NCBI GenBank assembly: GCA_019414025.1
Contig: DXMU01000044.1
Coordinates: 19,501-83,500 of the forward strand
DNA: 64,000 nt
Direction of reading: 5' to 3'
Source of the DNA: Collinsella sp.
GTDB lineage: Bacteria > Actinomycetota > Coriobacteriia > Coriobacteriales > Coriobacteriaceae
In this document: positions 9,005 to 16,914 of the stretch, piece after piece
Layout: each line of letters begins with the position of its first letter
Numbering within the stretch: the stretch's first letter is position 1
Made by a program: the position numbers and the translations under genes
The notes under the pieces: generated by a model
The model's input: only the letters and a program-made list of their open reading frames with translations
Told to the model about the DNA's origin: nothing
Databases searched by the model: none

Positions 9005-11458
9005 ATGCGCGTTTCTTACGACTGGCTCAAGACCATGATCGATATTCTGGAGGATCCCAAGACTCTTTCGGACGAATATATCCGTACCGGCACCGAGGTC
9101 GAGGCGATTGACACCGTGGGAGAATCCTTCGACCACGTGGTGACCTCCAAGGTGCTCACCAAGACCCCTCACCCCGATAGCGACCATATGTATGTGTGCT
9201 CGGTCGACGTGGGTGACAAGAACCTCGACGCTGACGGCAATCCCGCTCCGCTGCAGATCGTCTGCGGCGCGCAGAACTTCGAGGCCGGCGACCACATCGT
9301 CACGGCCATGATCGGCGCAGTTCTGCCCGGCGACGTCAAGATCAAGAAGAGCAAGCTTCGCGGCGTCGTGTCCATGGGCATGAACTGCTCCGCACGCGAG
9401 CTCGGCCTGGGCGGCGACCACTCTGGCATTATGATCCTGCCCGAGGATACGCCCTGCGGCATGCCGTTTGCCGAGTATGTGGGCTCGAGTGATACTGTGC
9501 TCGACTGCGAGATCACGCCCAACCGCCCCGACTGCCTGTCCATGATCGGCATGGCCCGCGAGACCGGCGCCATTTTCGATCGCGATTTCCACGTTGAGCT
9601 GCCCGCCATCAAGGCGGAGACTGGCCGCGCGACCGACGACGAGCTTTCCGTCGAGATTGCCGACGAGGGCCTGTGCGACCGCTATGTCGCCCGCATCGTG
9701 CGCAACGTGAAGGTCGGCCCGTCGCCCGACTGGATGGTCAAGCGCCTTAACGCCCTGGGCGTGCGTCCGCACAACAACATCGTCGACATCACCAACTACG
9801 TGATGATGCTCACCGGTCAGCCGCTGCACGCCTTTGACCTGGACACCTTTGCCGAGCGCGATGGCCACCGTCGCGTGGTGGTTCGCGCCGCCCAGCAGGA
9901 TGAGAAATTCACGACGCTCGATGGCGAAGAGCGCGTGCTCGACGCCGGCATGGGCCTTATCACCGACGGCGAGCGCCCCGTGGCGTTGGCCGGCGTTATG
10001 GGCGGCATGGATTCCGAGATCGAGGACGACACCGTCGACGTGATGGTCGAGAGCGCTTGCTTCAACGCCGGTCGCACCTCGCACACCAGCCGCGATCTGT
10101 CGCTGATCTCCGACGCCTCCATTCGCTTTGAGCGCCAGGTTGACGAGACTGGCTGCGTGGATGTCGCCAATGTTACCTGCGCGCTCATCGAGGAGATCGC
10201 CGGCGGTGAGGTTGCTCCCGGCTATGTCGATGTTTTCCCCGCGCCCAAGACCATCGACAGCATTAAGCTGCGCCTGGCCCGCGTGCATGCCATCTGCGGT
10301 GCCGACATCGAGCCCGACTTTATCGAGCGTTCGCTTACCCGTCTGGGCTGCACCGTCGAGCGCGACGGCGAGGACTTTATGGTTACCCCGCCGAGCTTCC
10401 GTCCCGACCTGCCGCGCGAGATTGACCTGATCGAGGAGGTCCTGCGCCTATGGGGCATGGGCCGTGTGACGGCGACCATCCCGGCTGCCAAGAACCACAT
10501 CGGCGGCCTGACCCGCGAGCAGAAGCTCACCCGCAAGGTCGGCGAGATCCTGCGCGCCTGCGGCCTCAACGAGACCACGACCTTTGGCTTTGCCGCCCCG
10601 GGCGACCTGGAGAAGATCGGCATGTCCACCGAAGGCCGCGGTTGCCCCGTGGTGCTCATGAACCCGCTGGTAGCCGAGCAGACCGAGATGCGCCGCTCGC
10701 TGTTGCCAGGCCTGCTGCAGTCCGTTGCCTATAACGAGGCCCACGGCACGCCCAACGTGCACCTGTACGAGGTCGGCAGCCTGTTCCACGGTCGCGAGAA
10801 CGCCAGCCTGCCCAAGGAGACCAAGTCCGTGGCGGGTGTGCTCTCGGGCCAGTGGAGCGAGCAGTCCTGGAACATGAAGTACCGTAAGCTGCGCTTCTTC
10901 TTTGGCAAGGGCATTGTCGAGGAGCTGCTCGCCCAGCTGCGCATCGAGAAGGTTCGCTTCCGTCCCGTCGAGGGCGAGGGCTACGCTTTCTTGCAGCCGG
11001 GTCGTGCGGCCGAGGTTCTGTCCGGCGGAACCGTGCTGGGCTGGGTCGGCGAGATTCACCCCGAGGCGCGCGAGGCGATGGGCATCGATGAGGTCGTCGT
11101 TGCCTTTGAGCTCGACTTGGACAAGCTGATCAAGGGCGCCCGCAACCAGGAGAACTACCGTGAGTTCTCGCAGTACCCGGCCGTTGAGCACGACCTTGCC
11201 ATTGTGGTTGACAACTCCGTGACCTGTGAGGATCTTGAGCGCCGCATTACGAGCGCCGGCGGTAAGTTGCTCGAGGGCGTGCGCCTGTTCGACGTCTACC
11301 GCGATCCCATCCGCATCGGAGCGGGCAAAAAGTCCATGGCCTTTGCGCTTACGTATCGCTCCGACGACCACACGCTTACCAGCGAAGAGGTCGAGAAAGC
11401 GCACCAGAAGATTGTCACCAAGGTGTGCAAGGGCGTAAACGGCGAGGTCCGCTCGTAA
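9005..11458 (+). CDS. pheT: phenylalanyl-tRNA synthetase beta subunit
   Basis: The beta subunit of PheRS. The 817-residue protein shows the family's domain order: N-terminal EMAP-II-like tRNA-binding domain (about 40-160, with KTPHPDSDHMYVC), B3/B4 editing domain (about 215-390), B5 domain (about 415-485), inactive class II core (about 490-700) and a C-terminal ferredoxin-like anticodon-binding domain (about 720-817). The start is supported by AAAGGAGACC just upstream. Length is normal. Expression should follow the T-box upstream of pheS. Confidence 0.96.
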   Translation: MRVSYDWLKTMIDILEDPKTLSDEYIRTGTEVEAIDTVGESFDHVVTSKVLTKTPHPDSDHMYVCSVDVGDKNLDADGNPAPLQIVCGAQNFEAGDHIVTAMIGAVLPGDVKIKKSKLRGVVSMGMNCSARELGLGGDHSGIMILPEDTPCGMPFAEYVGSSDTVLDCEITPNRPDCLSMIGMARETGAIFDRDFHVELPAIKAETGRATDDELSVEIADEGLCDRYVARIVRNVKVGPSPDWMVKRLNALGVRPHNNIVDITNYVMMLTGQPLHAFDLDTFAERDGHRRVVVRAAQQDEKFTTLDGEERVLDAGMGLITDGERPVALAGVMGGMDSEIEDDTVDVMVESACFNAGRTSHTSRDLSLISDASIRFERQVDETGCVDVANVTCALIEEIAGGEVAPGYVDVFPAPKTIDSIKLRLARVHAICGADIEPDFIERSLTRLGCTVERDGEDFMVTPPSFRPDLPREIDLIEEVLRLWGMGRVTATIPAAKNHIGGLTREQKLTRKVGEILRACGLNETTTFGFAAPGDLEKIGMSTEGRGCPVVLMNPLVAEQTEMRRSLLPGLLQSVAYNEAHGTPNVHLYEVGSLFHGRENASLPKETKSVAGVLSGQWSEQSWNMKYRKLRFFFGKGIVEELLAQLRIEKVRFRPVEGEGYAFLQPGRAAEVLSGGTVLGWVGEIHPEAREAMGIDEVVVAFELDLDKLIKGARNQENYREFSQYPAVEHDLAIVVDNSVTCEDLERRITSAGGKLLEGVRLFDVYRDPIRIGAGKKSMAFALTYRSDDHTLTSEEVEKAHQKIVTKVCKGVNGEVRS

Positions 11459-11470
11459 TCTTTGCTGTTC

Positions 11471-11565
11471 GGAACCCGCCCCCCGCGGGGTTTTCACGGC
11501 AACGTCCTCGCCGCTTCGCGGCTGCGGGATGTTGCCTTAGAAAACCCCTCTCGGGGGCGGGTTCC
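11471..11565. repeat. 95-bp nested palindrome, GCTTCGC-core family
   Basis: The outer arms GGAACCCGCCCCC and GGGGGCGGGTTCC, the middle GGGGTTTT/AAAACCCC and GGCAAC/GTTGCC, and the central GCCGC/GCGGC form one long hairpin. The central sequence GTCCTCGC...GCTTCGCG...CTGCGGGAT recurs in the element after the Ca-ATPase gene, so the two are related. It lies 13 nt after the pheT stop. Confidence 0.8.
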
Positions 11566-11587
11566 TGCGCTAACCTTGTTGCGAGCG

Positions 11588-11652
11588 GACCGCACCTTCT
11601 TCCGGGTGACCGGATAGTTGGGAGTGCAAGGGCCCTTTTTTGGGCGGTGCGT
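11588..11652 (+). other. candidate structured RNA upstream of cbiM
   Basis: CGCACC (about 11591) can pair with GGTGCG (about 11647), enclosing a CCGG-GTGA-CCGG hairpin and a GGGCCC-T6-GGGC segment. This may be the pheT terminator region or part of a regulatory leader. I do not recognise a known riboswitch; the conserved cobalamin-box GCCACTG is not seen. Confidence 0.3.
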
Positions 11653-11735
11653 GGGCCTGGGTTAATAACGTACGTATTGCAAGGGCGTGCTGCGTTGTGG
11701 GCGGGGCGCCTTTTTGTTAGTATGCAGAGTCGGTG

Positions 11736-11757
11736 TTACGGATTGTTAGAAACGTAA
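11736..11757. promoter_or_regulatory. candidate operator TTACG-N12-CGTAA
   Basis: A symmetrical TTACG...CGTAA pair with a 12-nt spacer lies 28 nt upstream of cbiM. The position fits a metal-responsive repressor, but the regulator is unknown. Confidence 0.3.
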
Positions 11758-11784
11758 TACGCAACGTTCTGATTGAGAGGGCTC

Positions 11785-12870
11785 ATGCATATTCCCGATA
11801 ATTATCTGTCCCCGCAGACCGATGCCGTTATGGCGGTGGCGATGGTGCCCGTATGGGTTCACTGCATCAAGAAAGTGCGCGCCACGCTCGATCGCGAGCA
11901 TATGGCCTTTCTGGGTATTTGCGCTGCGTTCTCCTTTTTGCTCATGATGTTCAACGTGCCGCTGCCCGGCGGCACCACTGGTCACGCCGTCGGCGGCGCG
12001 CTCATCGCGCTGCTGCTAGGCCCGGAGGCCGCGGCCATCGCGGTTTCGGTCGCGCTGGCGTTGCAGGCGCTGCTGTTTGGCGACGGCGGTATCCTGTCCT
12101 TTGGCGCCAACTGCTTTAACATGGCCTTCGTGCTGCCGTTTGCCGCTGCTATCGTGTTCCGTGCGCTCAACAGCCGTTTGCACGACAAGAGCTGGGGCAC
12201 CTCGGTTTCGGCCATCGTAAGCGGCTGGGTCGGCCTGTGCCTGGCGGCCCTGTGCGCGGCGGTCGAGTTTGGTATTCAGCCCATGCTCTTTACTAACGCT
12301 TCGGGCGCGCCGCTGTACTGCCCCTTCCCGCTGTCCATTGCCATTCCGGCCATGATGATTCCGCATATGTTGGTTGCCGGCGTGGTCGAGGGCGTGGCGA
12401 CTGCCGCGATCTACGGCTTTATCAAGAAGACGGCGCCGAGCGTTATCGTCGGGCCCGAGGCCGTCGATGGCCAGCTTGCTGCCGAGGGCACAACCGCCAA
12501 GAAGACCTCGCTGGTCCCCACGCTCATCCTGGTCGCCGTGCTTGTCGTGGCTACGCCGCTCGGCTTGCTTGCCACCGGTGACGCTTGGGGTGAGTGGGAC
12601 GCCGAGGGCGCCGCGATCGCCGTTCAGGAGGCTGGTGACGACAGTCTGCAGGCTTCGGTCGGTCTCGACACTCCGACCTTTGCCGATGCCCTGCCCACGG
12701 GCGATTATCTGCAGGCCTATTCCGAGGAGCAGGGCCTTGGCTTTGCCGGCCAGGCCGCGATGTATATTCTTTCGGGCGTGATTGGCGTGGCGGTGCTCAC
12801 CATCGCATTCCGCCTGGTCTCGCTGACGGTCAAGGAAAGCGGTGCTCATGGCAATAGCCGAGCTGCCTAG
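11785..12870 (+). CDS. cbiM: cobalt/nickel ECF transporter, substrate-binding component CbiM with C-terminal CbiN/PDGLE-like part
   Basis: The S-component of an energy-coupling-factor importer for Co2+ or Ni2+. The protein (361 aa) begins MHIPDNYLSP; the N-terminal Met-His of this family binds the metal, which fixes the start at 11785 (TGAGAGG upstream). About six or seven membrane segments with the GGTTGHAVGG block fill residues 1-215. After a linker, a membrane segment followed by TPLGLLATGDAWGEW and a last membrane segment resemble the CbiN/PDGLE helper, here fused. It overlaps cbiQ by 23 nt. Whether cobalt or nickel is moved cannot be told. Confidence 0.9.
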   Translation: MHIPDNYLSPQTDAVMAVAMVPVWVHCIKKVRATLDREHMAFLGICAAFSFLLMMFNVPLPGGTTGHAVGGALIALLLGPEAAAIAVSVALALQALLFGDGGILSFGANCFNMAFVLPFAAAIVFRALNSRLHDKSWGTSVSAIVSGWVGLCLAALCAAVEFGIQPMLFTNASGAPLYCPFPLSIAIPAMMIPHMLVAGVVEGVATAAIYGFIKKTAPSVIVGPEAVDGQLAAEGTTAKKTSLVPTLILVAVLVVATPLGLLATGDAWGEWDAEGAAIAVQEAGDDSLQASVGLDTPTFADALPTGDYLQAYSEEQGLGFAGQAAMYILSGVIGVAVLTIAFRLVSLTVKESGAHGNSRAA

Positions 12871-13684
12871 TTGGCTTGCGGCCGAGGAGCGATACGAGCC
12901 CGCGGGGGCTCGGCATCGTGTAATGCAAAAGAACGTCCTGCACCTGGCGAGCCTGCTTGAGCGGGTTCGCCTGGGTGGAGGCGCGAACAAGGGCGGGTCG
13001 ATGGTCGACCGCGCCCTTTCTTGCGTTTCGGCTCCGGTGCGCCTGTTAGGGATGTTCGTTTGCGTCCTGTGCGTGTGTCTGACGCAAAGCCCGCTGTACC
13101 TGATGTTGATGGCGGCGATCGCGTTGGTGCTGGTCGCGGTGCGCCCCGTACGCGGGCTGCGCGCTACCTTTGTGCCGGCGTTGGCTGCCGCGGGGTTTGC
13201 CGTGGTTCTGGCGCTGCCTGCCCTGCTGCTGGGTGCTTCTGCCTCGGGCGCCATGCTCAAGATTGCACTCAAGACGTTCATTAACGTGTCGCTGGTGCTG
13301 GGTGTTTCGTGGACGCTCACCTGGAGCCGCATGTCGGCGGCGCTTAAGATGCTGCACCTGCCCGACGAGGTCATCTTTTCTTTCGATATGGCGCTCAAGC
13401 ATATCGAGGTGCTGGGACGCACAGCGCACGATCTGTGCGAATCGGTCATGCTGCGCAGCGTCGGTTCCGCGCCTGCGGGTTTTTCGCGTACCGATTCGAT
13501 CGCGGGTATCATGGGCATGACCTTTATCAAGGCGATGGAATGCAGCCGCGCGATGGACGAGGCTATGCTTTGCCGTGGCTTTGCCGGTGCGTATCCGACT
13601 CCCGCGCGGAGCGGCTTTGGCTGGCGCGATGCGGTCTATGCGGTCGTCGTGGTGCTGCTCGCCGTGTTGTGCGCAGTGCTGTAG
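12848..13684 (+). CDS. cbiQ: ECF transporter transmembrane protein CbiQ
   Basis: The T-component that couples ATP hydrolysis to the CbiM substrate unit. The 278-residue protein has an amphipathic N-terminus, four or more membrane helices between about 60 and 150, the coupling helices with the family's A-R-G-like signatures (MLRSVGS and AMLCRGF near the C-terminus) and a last membrane helix. ATG 12848 has AAGGAAAG at good spacing; a GTG 6 nt earlier is too close to it. It lies between cbiM (overlapping) and cbiO. Confidence 0.9.
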   Translation: MAIAELPSWLAAEERYEPAGARHRVMQKNVLHLASLLERVRLGGGANKGGSMVDRALSCVSAPVRLLGMFVCVLCVCLTQSPLYLMLMAAIALVLVAVRPVRGLRATFVPALAAAGFAVVLALPALLLGASASGAMLKIALKTFINVSLVLGVSWTLTWSRMSAALKMLHLPDEVIFSFDMALKHIEVLGRTAHDLCESVMLRSVGSAPAGFSRTDSIAGIMGMTFIKAMECSRAMDEAMLCRGFAGAYPTPARSGFGWRDAVYAVVVVLLAVLCAVL

Positions 13685-13728
13685 CGCGGGCGGCCGAGCC
13701 GTCGATGTGGATAGGGAAGGGCGACGTT

Positions 13729-14499
13729 TTGGCAAACGATACGAATGGCGTGATGGGCGCGAGCGGTGCTACTGGCGCCAAGAGCGTGCCGCTCATCGAG
13801 TTTCGCGACGTGCTGTTCTCCTATGCGGGGCATACGGTTGTCGATGGTGTGTCGCTGCAGGTCGATCGTGGTGAACTCGTTGCCCTACTCGGTCCCAACG
13901 GCTGCGGTAAGACGACGATTATGCGCCTTATCAACGGTCTTGAACTAGCGGACGCGGGTGCGTACCTGTTTGACGGGCACGTGATCGATGCGGCATATCT
14001 CAAGGATTCCGCAGCCGCTCAGCGTTTTCATCAGCGCGTGGGCTTTGTGTTCCAGAATGCCGACGCCCAGCTGTTCTGCGCTACGGTGGGCGAGGAAGTT
14101 GCTTTTGGCCCCGCGCAGATGGGGCTGCCGACAGACGAGCTCGAGCGCCGCGTCTGCGATGCCATGGAGCTGTTCCAGGTTGCCGATCTGGTCGATGCCT
14201 CGCCCTATCAGCTTTCGGGCGGGCAAAAGAAGCGCGTTGCGCTGGCTGCGGTGGTGTCGATGAACCCCGATATCCTAGTGCTCGATGAGCCCACCAACGG
14301 GCTCGATGAGGACTCGTGCGACATCGTAGTCAACTTTTTGCTGGCCTACGTTGCTGCCGGTAAGACGGTTTTGATGAGTACGCACCATCAAGATTTGGTG
14401 CGCCGCCTGGAGGCCCGTGCCATCTATATCGATCGATATCACCATGTGGTCGAGGCGCCCGTGCCGTCGTATGGAACCGAAAGCGGTGCTGCGGAATAG
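13729..14499 (+). CDS. cbiO: ECF transporter ATP-binding protein CbiO
   Basis: The ATPase of the cobalt/nickel importer. It has Walker A (GPNGCGKTT), a Q-loop (FVFQNADAQLF), the ABC signature LSGGQKKR, Walker B (ILVLDEPTNGLD) and the switch His in STHHQDL. The start is uncertain. TTG 13729 is preferred because GGGAAGG lies 8 nt upstream; ATG 13705 has no ribosome site. From 13729 the length is 256 aa, normal for the family. It is the last gene of the cbiMQO operon. Confidence 0.88.
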   Translation: MANDTNGVMGASGATGAKSVPLIEFRDVLFSYAGHTVVDGVSLQVDRGELVALLGPNGCGKTTIMRLINGLELADAGAYLFDGHVIDAAYLKDSAAAQRFHQRVGFVFQNADAQLFCATVGEEVAFGPAQMGLPTDELERRVCDAMELFQVADLVDASPYQLSGGQKKRVALAAVVSMNPDILVLDEPTNGLDEDSCDIVVNFLLAYVAAGKTVLMSTHHQDLVRRLEARAIYIDRYHHVVEAPVPSYGTESGAAE

Positions 14500-14577
14500 T
14501 TGCTGCGTAGGGTATGTATGGCCGCCTGTGCGACTCTGCCGTGATGGTATAGTTAACCAGGTTTTATGGGGGTGGCT

Positions 14578-15426
14578 ATGCCAAGTTGGAACATTCATAT
14601 CGCTCAAACGGAGCGCTTGCTGGCACGTGCTAGCGTGCTTGCCGATAGCGTGCGCGACCGCAATGCCTTTTTGTTTGGCTGCGTGGTTCCGGATATCTTC
14701 GTGGGCTATATGGTCCCTGGCATCGCCGATCCCATTCCGTATCGCATTACGCACTTTGCAAAGCCCGAGCCTATCCCTAAGCCGCGCGAGCACGAGTTCT
14801 GGGATACCTATGTGGCGCCGCTGCTTAAAGGCGCACCCGCGGGCGAACCTGCTGAGGCTACCTCGATTGTCGAGGAGCGCGAGCGACTGAACCGCGTGCA
14901 CTATCCTCAGCGCTACAGGGATGCCGAGCCGGTTGTCGGTCCCGGCGCCTGTGAGTTCTCGCTTGCGTCCGAAGATGTGGCGCAGTCGCTGCTCGATTTA
15001 ACGCTGGGCGTCTGGTCGCATCTGGTGGCCGACACGGTATGGAACACGCGTGTGAACCAGTATCTGGAAGCACACGGCGGCAAGCCGTGCGAGGAATTCC
15101 GCATTAAAAAGCAGGGCGATTTTGACTGGTTTGGCAAGACGCTGGGCATCGTTTCCATTCCGCGTGCGACCGATCGCCTCTATACCGCTGCGACGCGTTT
15201 TGGGCAGTATCCCATCCATAAAGAATATGTGCTCAAGACTATCGGCGTCATGCACGAGATTGTACGCGAAAACCCCGGCGAGCCCGATCATCCGCCGTAT
15301 CGCCTGCTAACCGAGGAGTTTTTCGATGCAACGTTTACCGAGGTCATCGAGCTGACCGAGGCGGGATTTGCGGCTCGCGTTGCTGCTTCTGACGTTCCCG
15401 CAGTCCCCCTGATCGCTAGCTGCTAG
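14578..15426 (+). CDS. zinc-dependent phospholipase C-like protein
   Basis: The 282-residue protein resembles the zinc-dependent phospholipase C / S1-P1-type helical family. It begins MPSWNIHIAQTERLL, and has conserved histidines and aspartates in CVVPDIF, RITHFAK and WSHLVADTVWN that would bind zinc. No signal peptide is visible, so it may act in the cytoplasm, and its real substrate is unknown. ATG 14578 gives the typical family start and has a GGGGGTG stretch upstream; ATG 14566 is the alternative. It is convergent with, and overlaps by 4 nt, the next gene. Confidence 0.75.
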   Translation: MPSWNIHIAQTERLLARASVLADSVRDRNAFLFGCVVPDIFVGYMVPGIADPIPYRITHFAKPEPIPKPREHEFWDTYVAPLLKGAPAGEPAEATSIVEERERLNRVHYPQRYRDAEPVVGPGACEFSLASEDVAQSLLDLTLGVWSHLVADTVWNTRVNQYLEAHGGKPCEEFRIKKQGDFDWFGKTLGIVSIPRATDRLYTAATRFGQYPIHKEYVLKTIGVMHEIVRENPGEPDHPPYRLLTEEFFDATFTEVIELTEAGFAARVAASDVPAVPLIASC

Positions 15427-16496
15427 CCGGCCGGCTTGACGGCGAACAGCTCATCCCAATCGACCAATAGCTCCCGCCGCAGGGTTTCTGCGGCGGTGCG
15501 TTCCTGATCGGTCTTTGGGATGTAGGGGAGCCCCGCCTTTTTATGAATGAGCTCGGCGATGTTGTTAAAGCTCTTCGTGTCCTTGATTTGCTCATAGGTT
15601 ATCTGGATAACGTCATAGCCCATGCTTGTGAGGGCGGTGGTGCGCTCGGCATCGGAGAGACTTGCGGCTTCGCTGTCATGGGCGGAGCGGCCTTGGCATT
15701 CCAAAATGACGCCCATGCTGTCGATGTTGCTCTCTATGAGGATATCGGCGTAGCAGCAGGTTTTGTCATACAGTGAGCGTGCGGCGTCGCTGAGTGGGAT
15801 GCGCACGTTGTTTGCGATGTTGATGCCCATGCCGCCCTCGTCGCGGGGGAGCGAGACAAGCATGGAGGTCTGTACTTCGAAGGGTGAGGCGGTCTGCCCC
15901 GTCATGTGCTCGGCTGCCCAGCGCAGTTGTTTAACGCCGCGCAGGCCTGCGGCCTGCTTGGCGAACGCGGCGATATCCGCTGCGCTGAGGAGCGGTGGGC
16001 GCTTCCACAGGTTGGTGTCATTGCCCTTGGTGTCGACAACGCGTTTCCAACCACAGTCGGGCGGAATGAGCTTAAGCGAAATTGCTTCATCGAGCTGCTG
16101 CTGCGCCCGTTTACAAGGCGTGAACACTGCAAAGGAGCCGCACATCTCGTAGCAAGCCATGAGTAACTGGTTGCGCGAGACCTGCGTAGCAAGGTTGAGC
16201 AGTGTGAACTCCGGGGACGTGACATTAAACCCATGCTCAGTCTGCCTAAACGACCCAGGAGGCGGCTCTTGGGTTAGCAGACGGCTATGAAATAGCTTTC
16301 CGTTCGCGCGCTGTTTTCTTTCGCCCACGAATCTCCAAACTGGTGTGCCGAGCAAGTCTTTAAATACTGGTTGTTTTGAGTAATGCACCAAGCGATGGTC
16401 ATGGTCGGGCGGCAGGATTGCCGGATAGAGTCCTAGTATCTGGGGCGGGATGCGATAGTACTGAAAAGCTGTGGGTCCGCAAGCGAGAAATGACAT
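15423..16496 (-). CDS. AbiEi/DUF559-like protein with a possible nuclease domain
   Basis: A 357-residue soluble protein. SPEFTLLNLA near residue 95 resembles the SPxRTLxDLA motif in AbiEi antitoxins and DUF559 proteins. The C-terminal third (about 245-320), with YADILIES, GVILECQGRSAH and a following helix-strand ending DVIQITYEQIKD, has the layout of a Vsr/DUF559 PD-(D/E)xK fold, but the usual E-x-K is E-x-Q. Activity is therefore uncertain. No clear ribosome site precedes ATG 16496. No partner toxin gene is adjacent. The upstream region holds a 135-bp palindrome. Family assignment is by motif only. Confidence 0.55.
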   Translation of the reverse strand: MSFLACGPTAFQYYRIPPQILGLYPAILPPDHDHRLVHYSKQPVFKDLLGTPVWRFVGERKQRANGKLFHSRLLTQEPPPGSFRQTEHGFNVTSPEFTLLNLATQVSRNQLLMACYEMCGSFAVFTPCKRAQQQLDEAISLKLIPPDCGWKRVVDTKGNDTNLWKRPPLLSAADIAAFAKQAAGLRGVKQLRWAAEHMTGQTASPFEVQTSMLVSLPRDEGGMGINIANNVRIPLSDAARSLYDKTCCYADILIESNIDSMGVILECQGRSAHDSEAASLSDAERTTALTSMGYDVIQITYEQIKDTKSFNNIAELIHKKAGLPYIPKTDQERTAAETLRRELLVDWDELFAVKPAG

Positions 16497-16540
16497 GGCA
16501 ATCCGATCGTTCGAGCGTTGTTTGGGCTAGAAAGGCTATC

Positions 16541-16675
16541 GGTTTCGGAAGTGCGGGGAAAAAGACAAACAGGCAAAGCACAAGCGGTATTTGAGCCAAC
16601 TTTATCAGGGGTTTTGTTGAAATAAAAGGGCTTGTGCTCGGGAGTAAGCAATTTTTCCCCGCACTTCCGAAAACC
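16541..16675. repeat. 135-bp palindromic element
   Basis: Terminal inverted repeats of about 23 bp (GGTTTCGGAAGTGCGGGG... at 16541 and its complement ending 16675) flank an internal pair AGCACAAGC/GCTTGTGCT (16577-16585, 16630-16638). No coding sequence is present. The structure is MITE- or REP-like. Confidence 0.75.
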
Positions 16676-16849
16676 AGGTCGATCTGACTCTTGCTAAAAC
16701 GATTTAGCAGCGTCGGTCAAGGTGCGGGTTTGCCACCGGGCGAACACTTTTAGCGCTTGGGACTATATTTATTGGGCCTCGAAGGGTGGATTTCGCGCTT
16801 TTGGTAAAGAAATGAGTGTGTGTTTTGCCGTGTGCCGGCATTGGCATAG
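16676..16849. other. intergenic, no clear feature
   Basis: Together with the palindrome before it this is about 350 bp without a gene. Only short, unconvincing open frames are present, and I see no further repeat. Confidence 0.5.
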
Positions 16850-16886
16850 AAAAAGGGCCCGGAAGGCTTTGCCTTCCGGGCCCTTT
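16850..16886 (-). terminator. terminator of pyk
   Basis: A 14-bp stem AGGGCCCGGAAGGC/GCCTTCCGGGCCCT followed by five T on the minus strand, 28 nt beyond the pyk stop. Confidence 0.92.
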
Positions 16887-16914
16887 GCAATGCAAACATG
16901 CTTGCAAGTACGAC

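Noticed and set aside
11588..11784. Cobalamin riboswitch before cbiM
   Set aside because: The conserved B12-box (GCCACTG-type) is not found on either strand in this leader.
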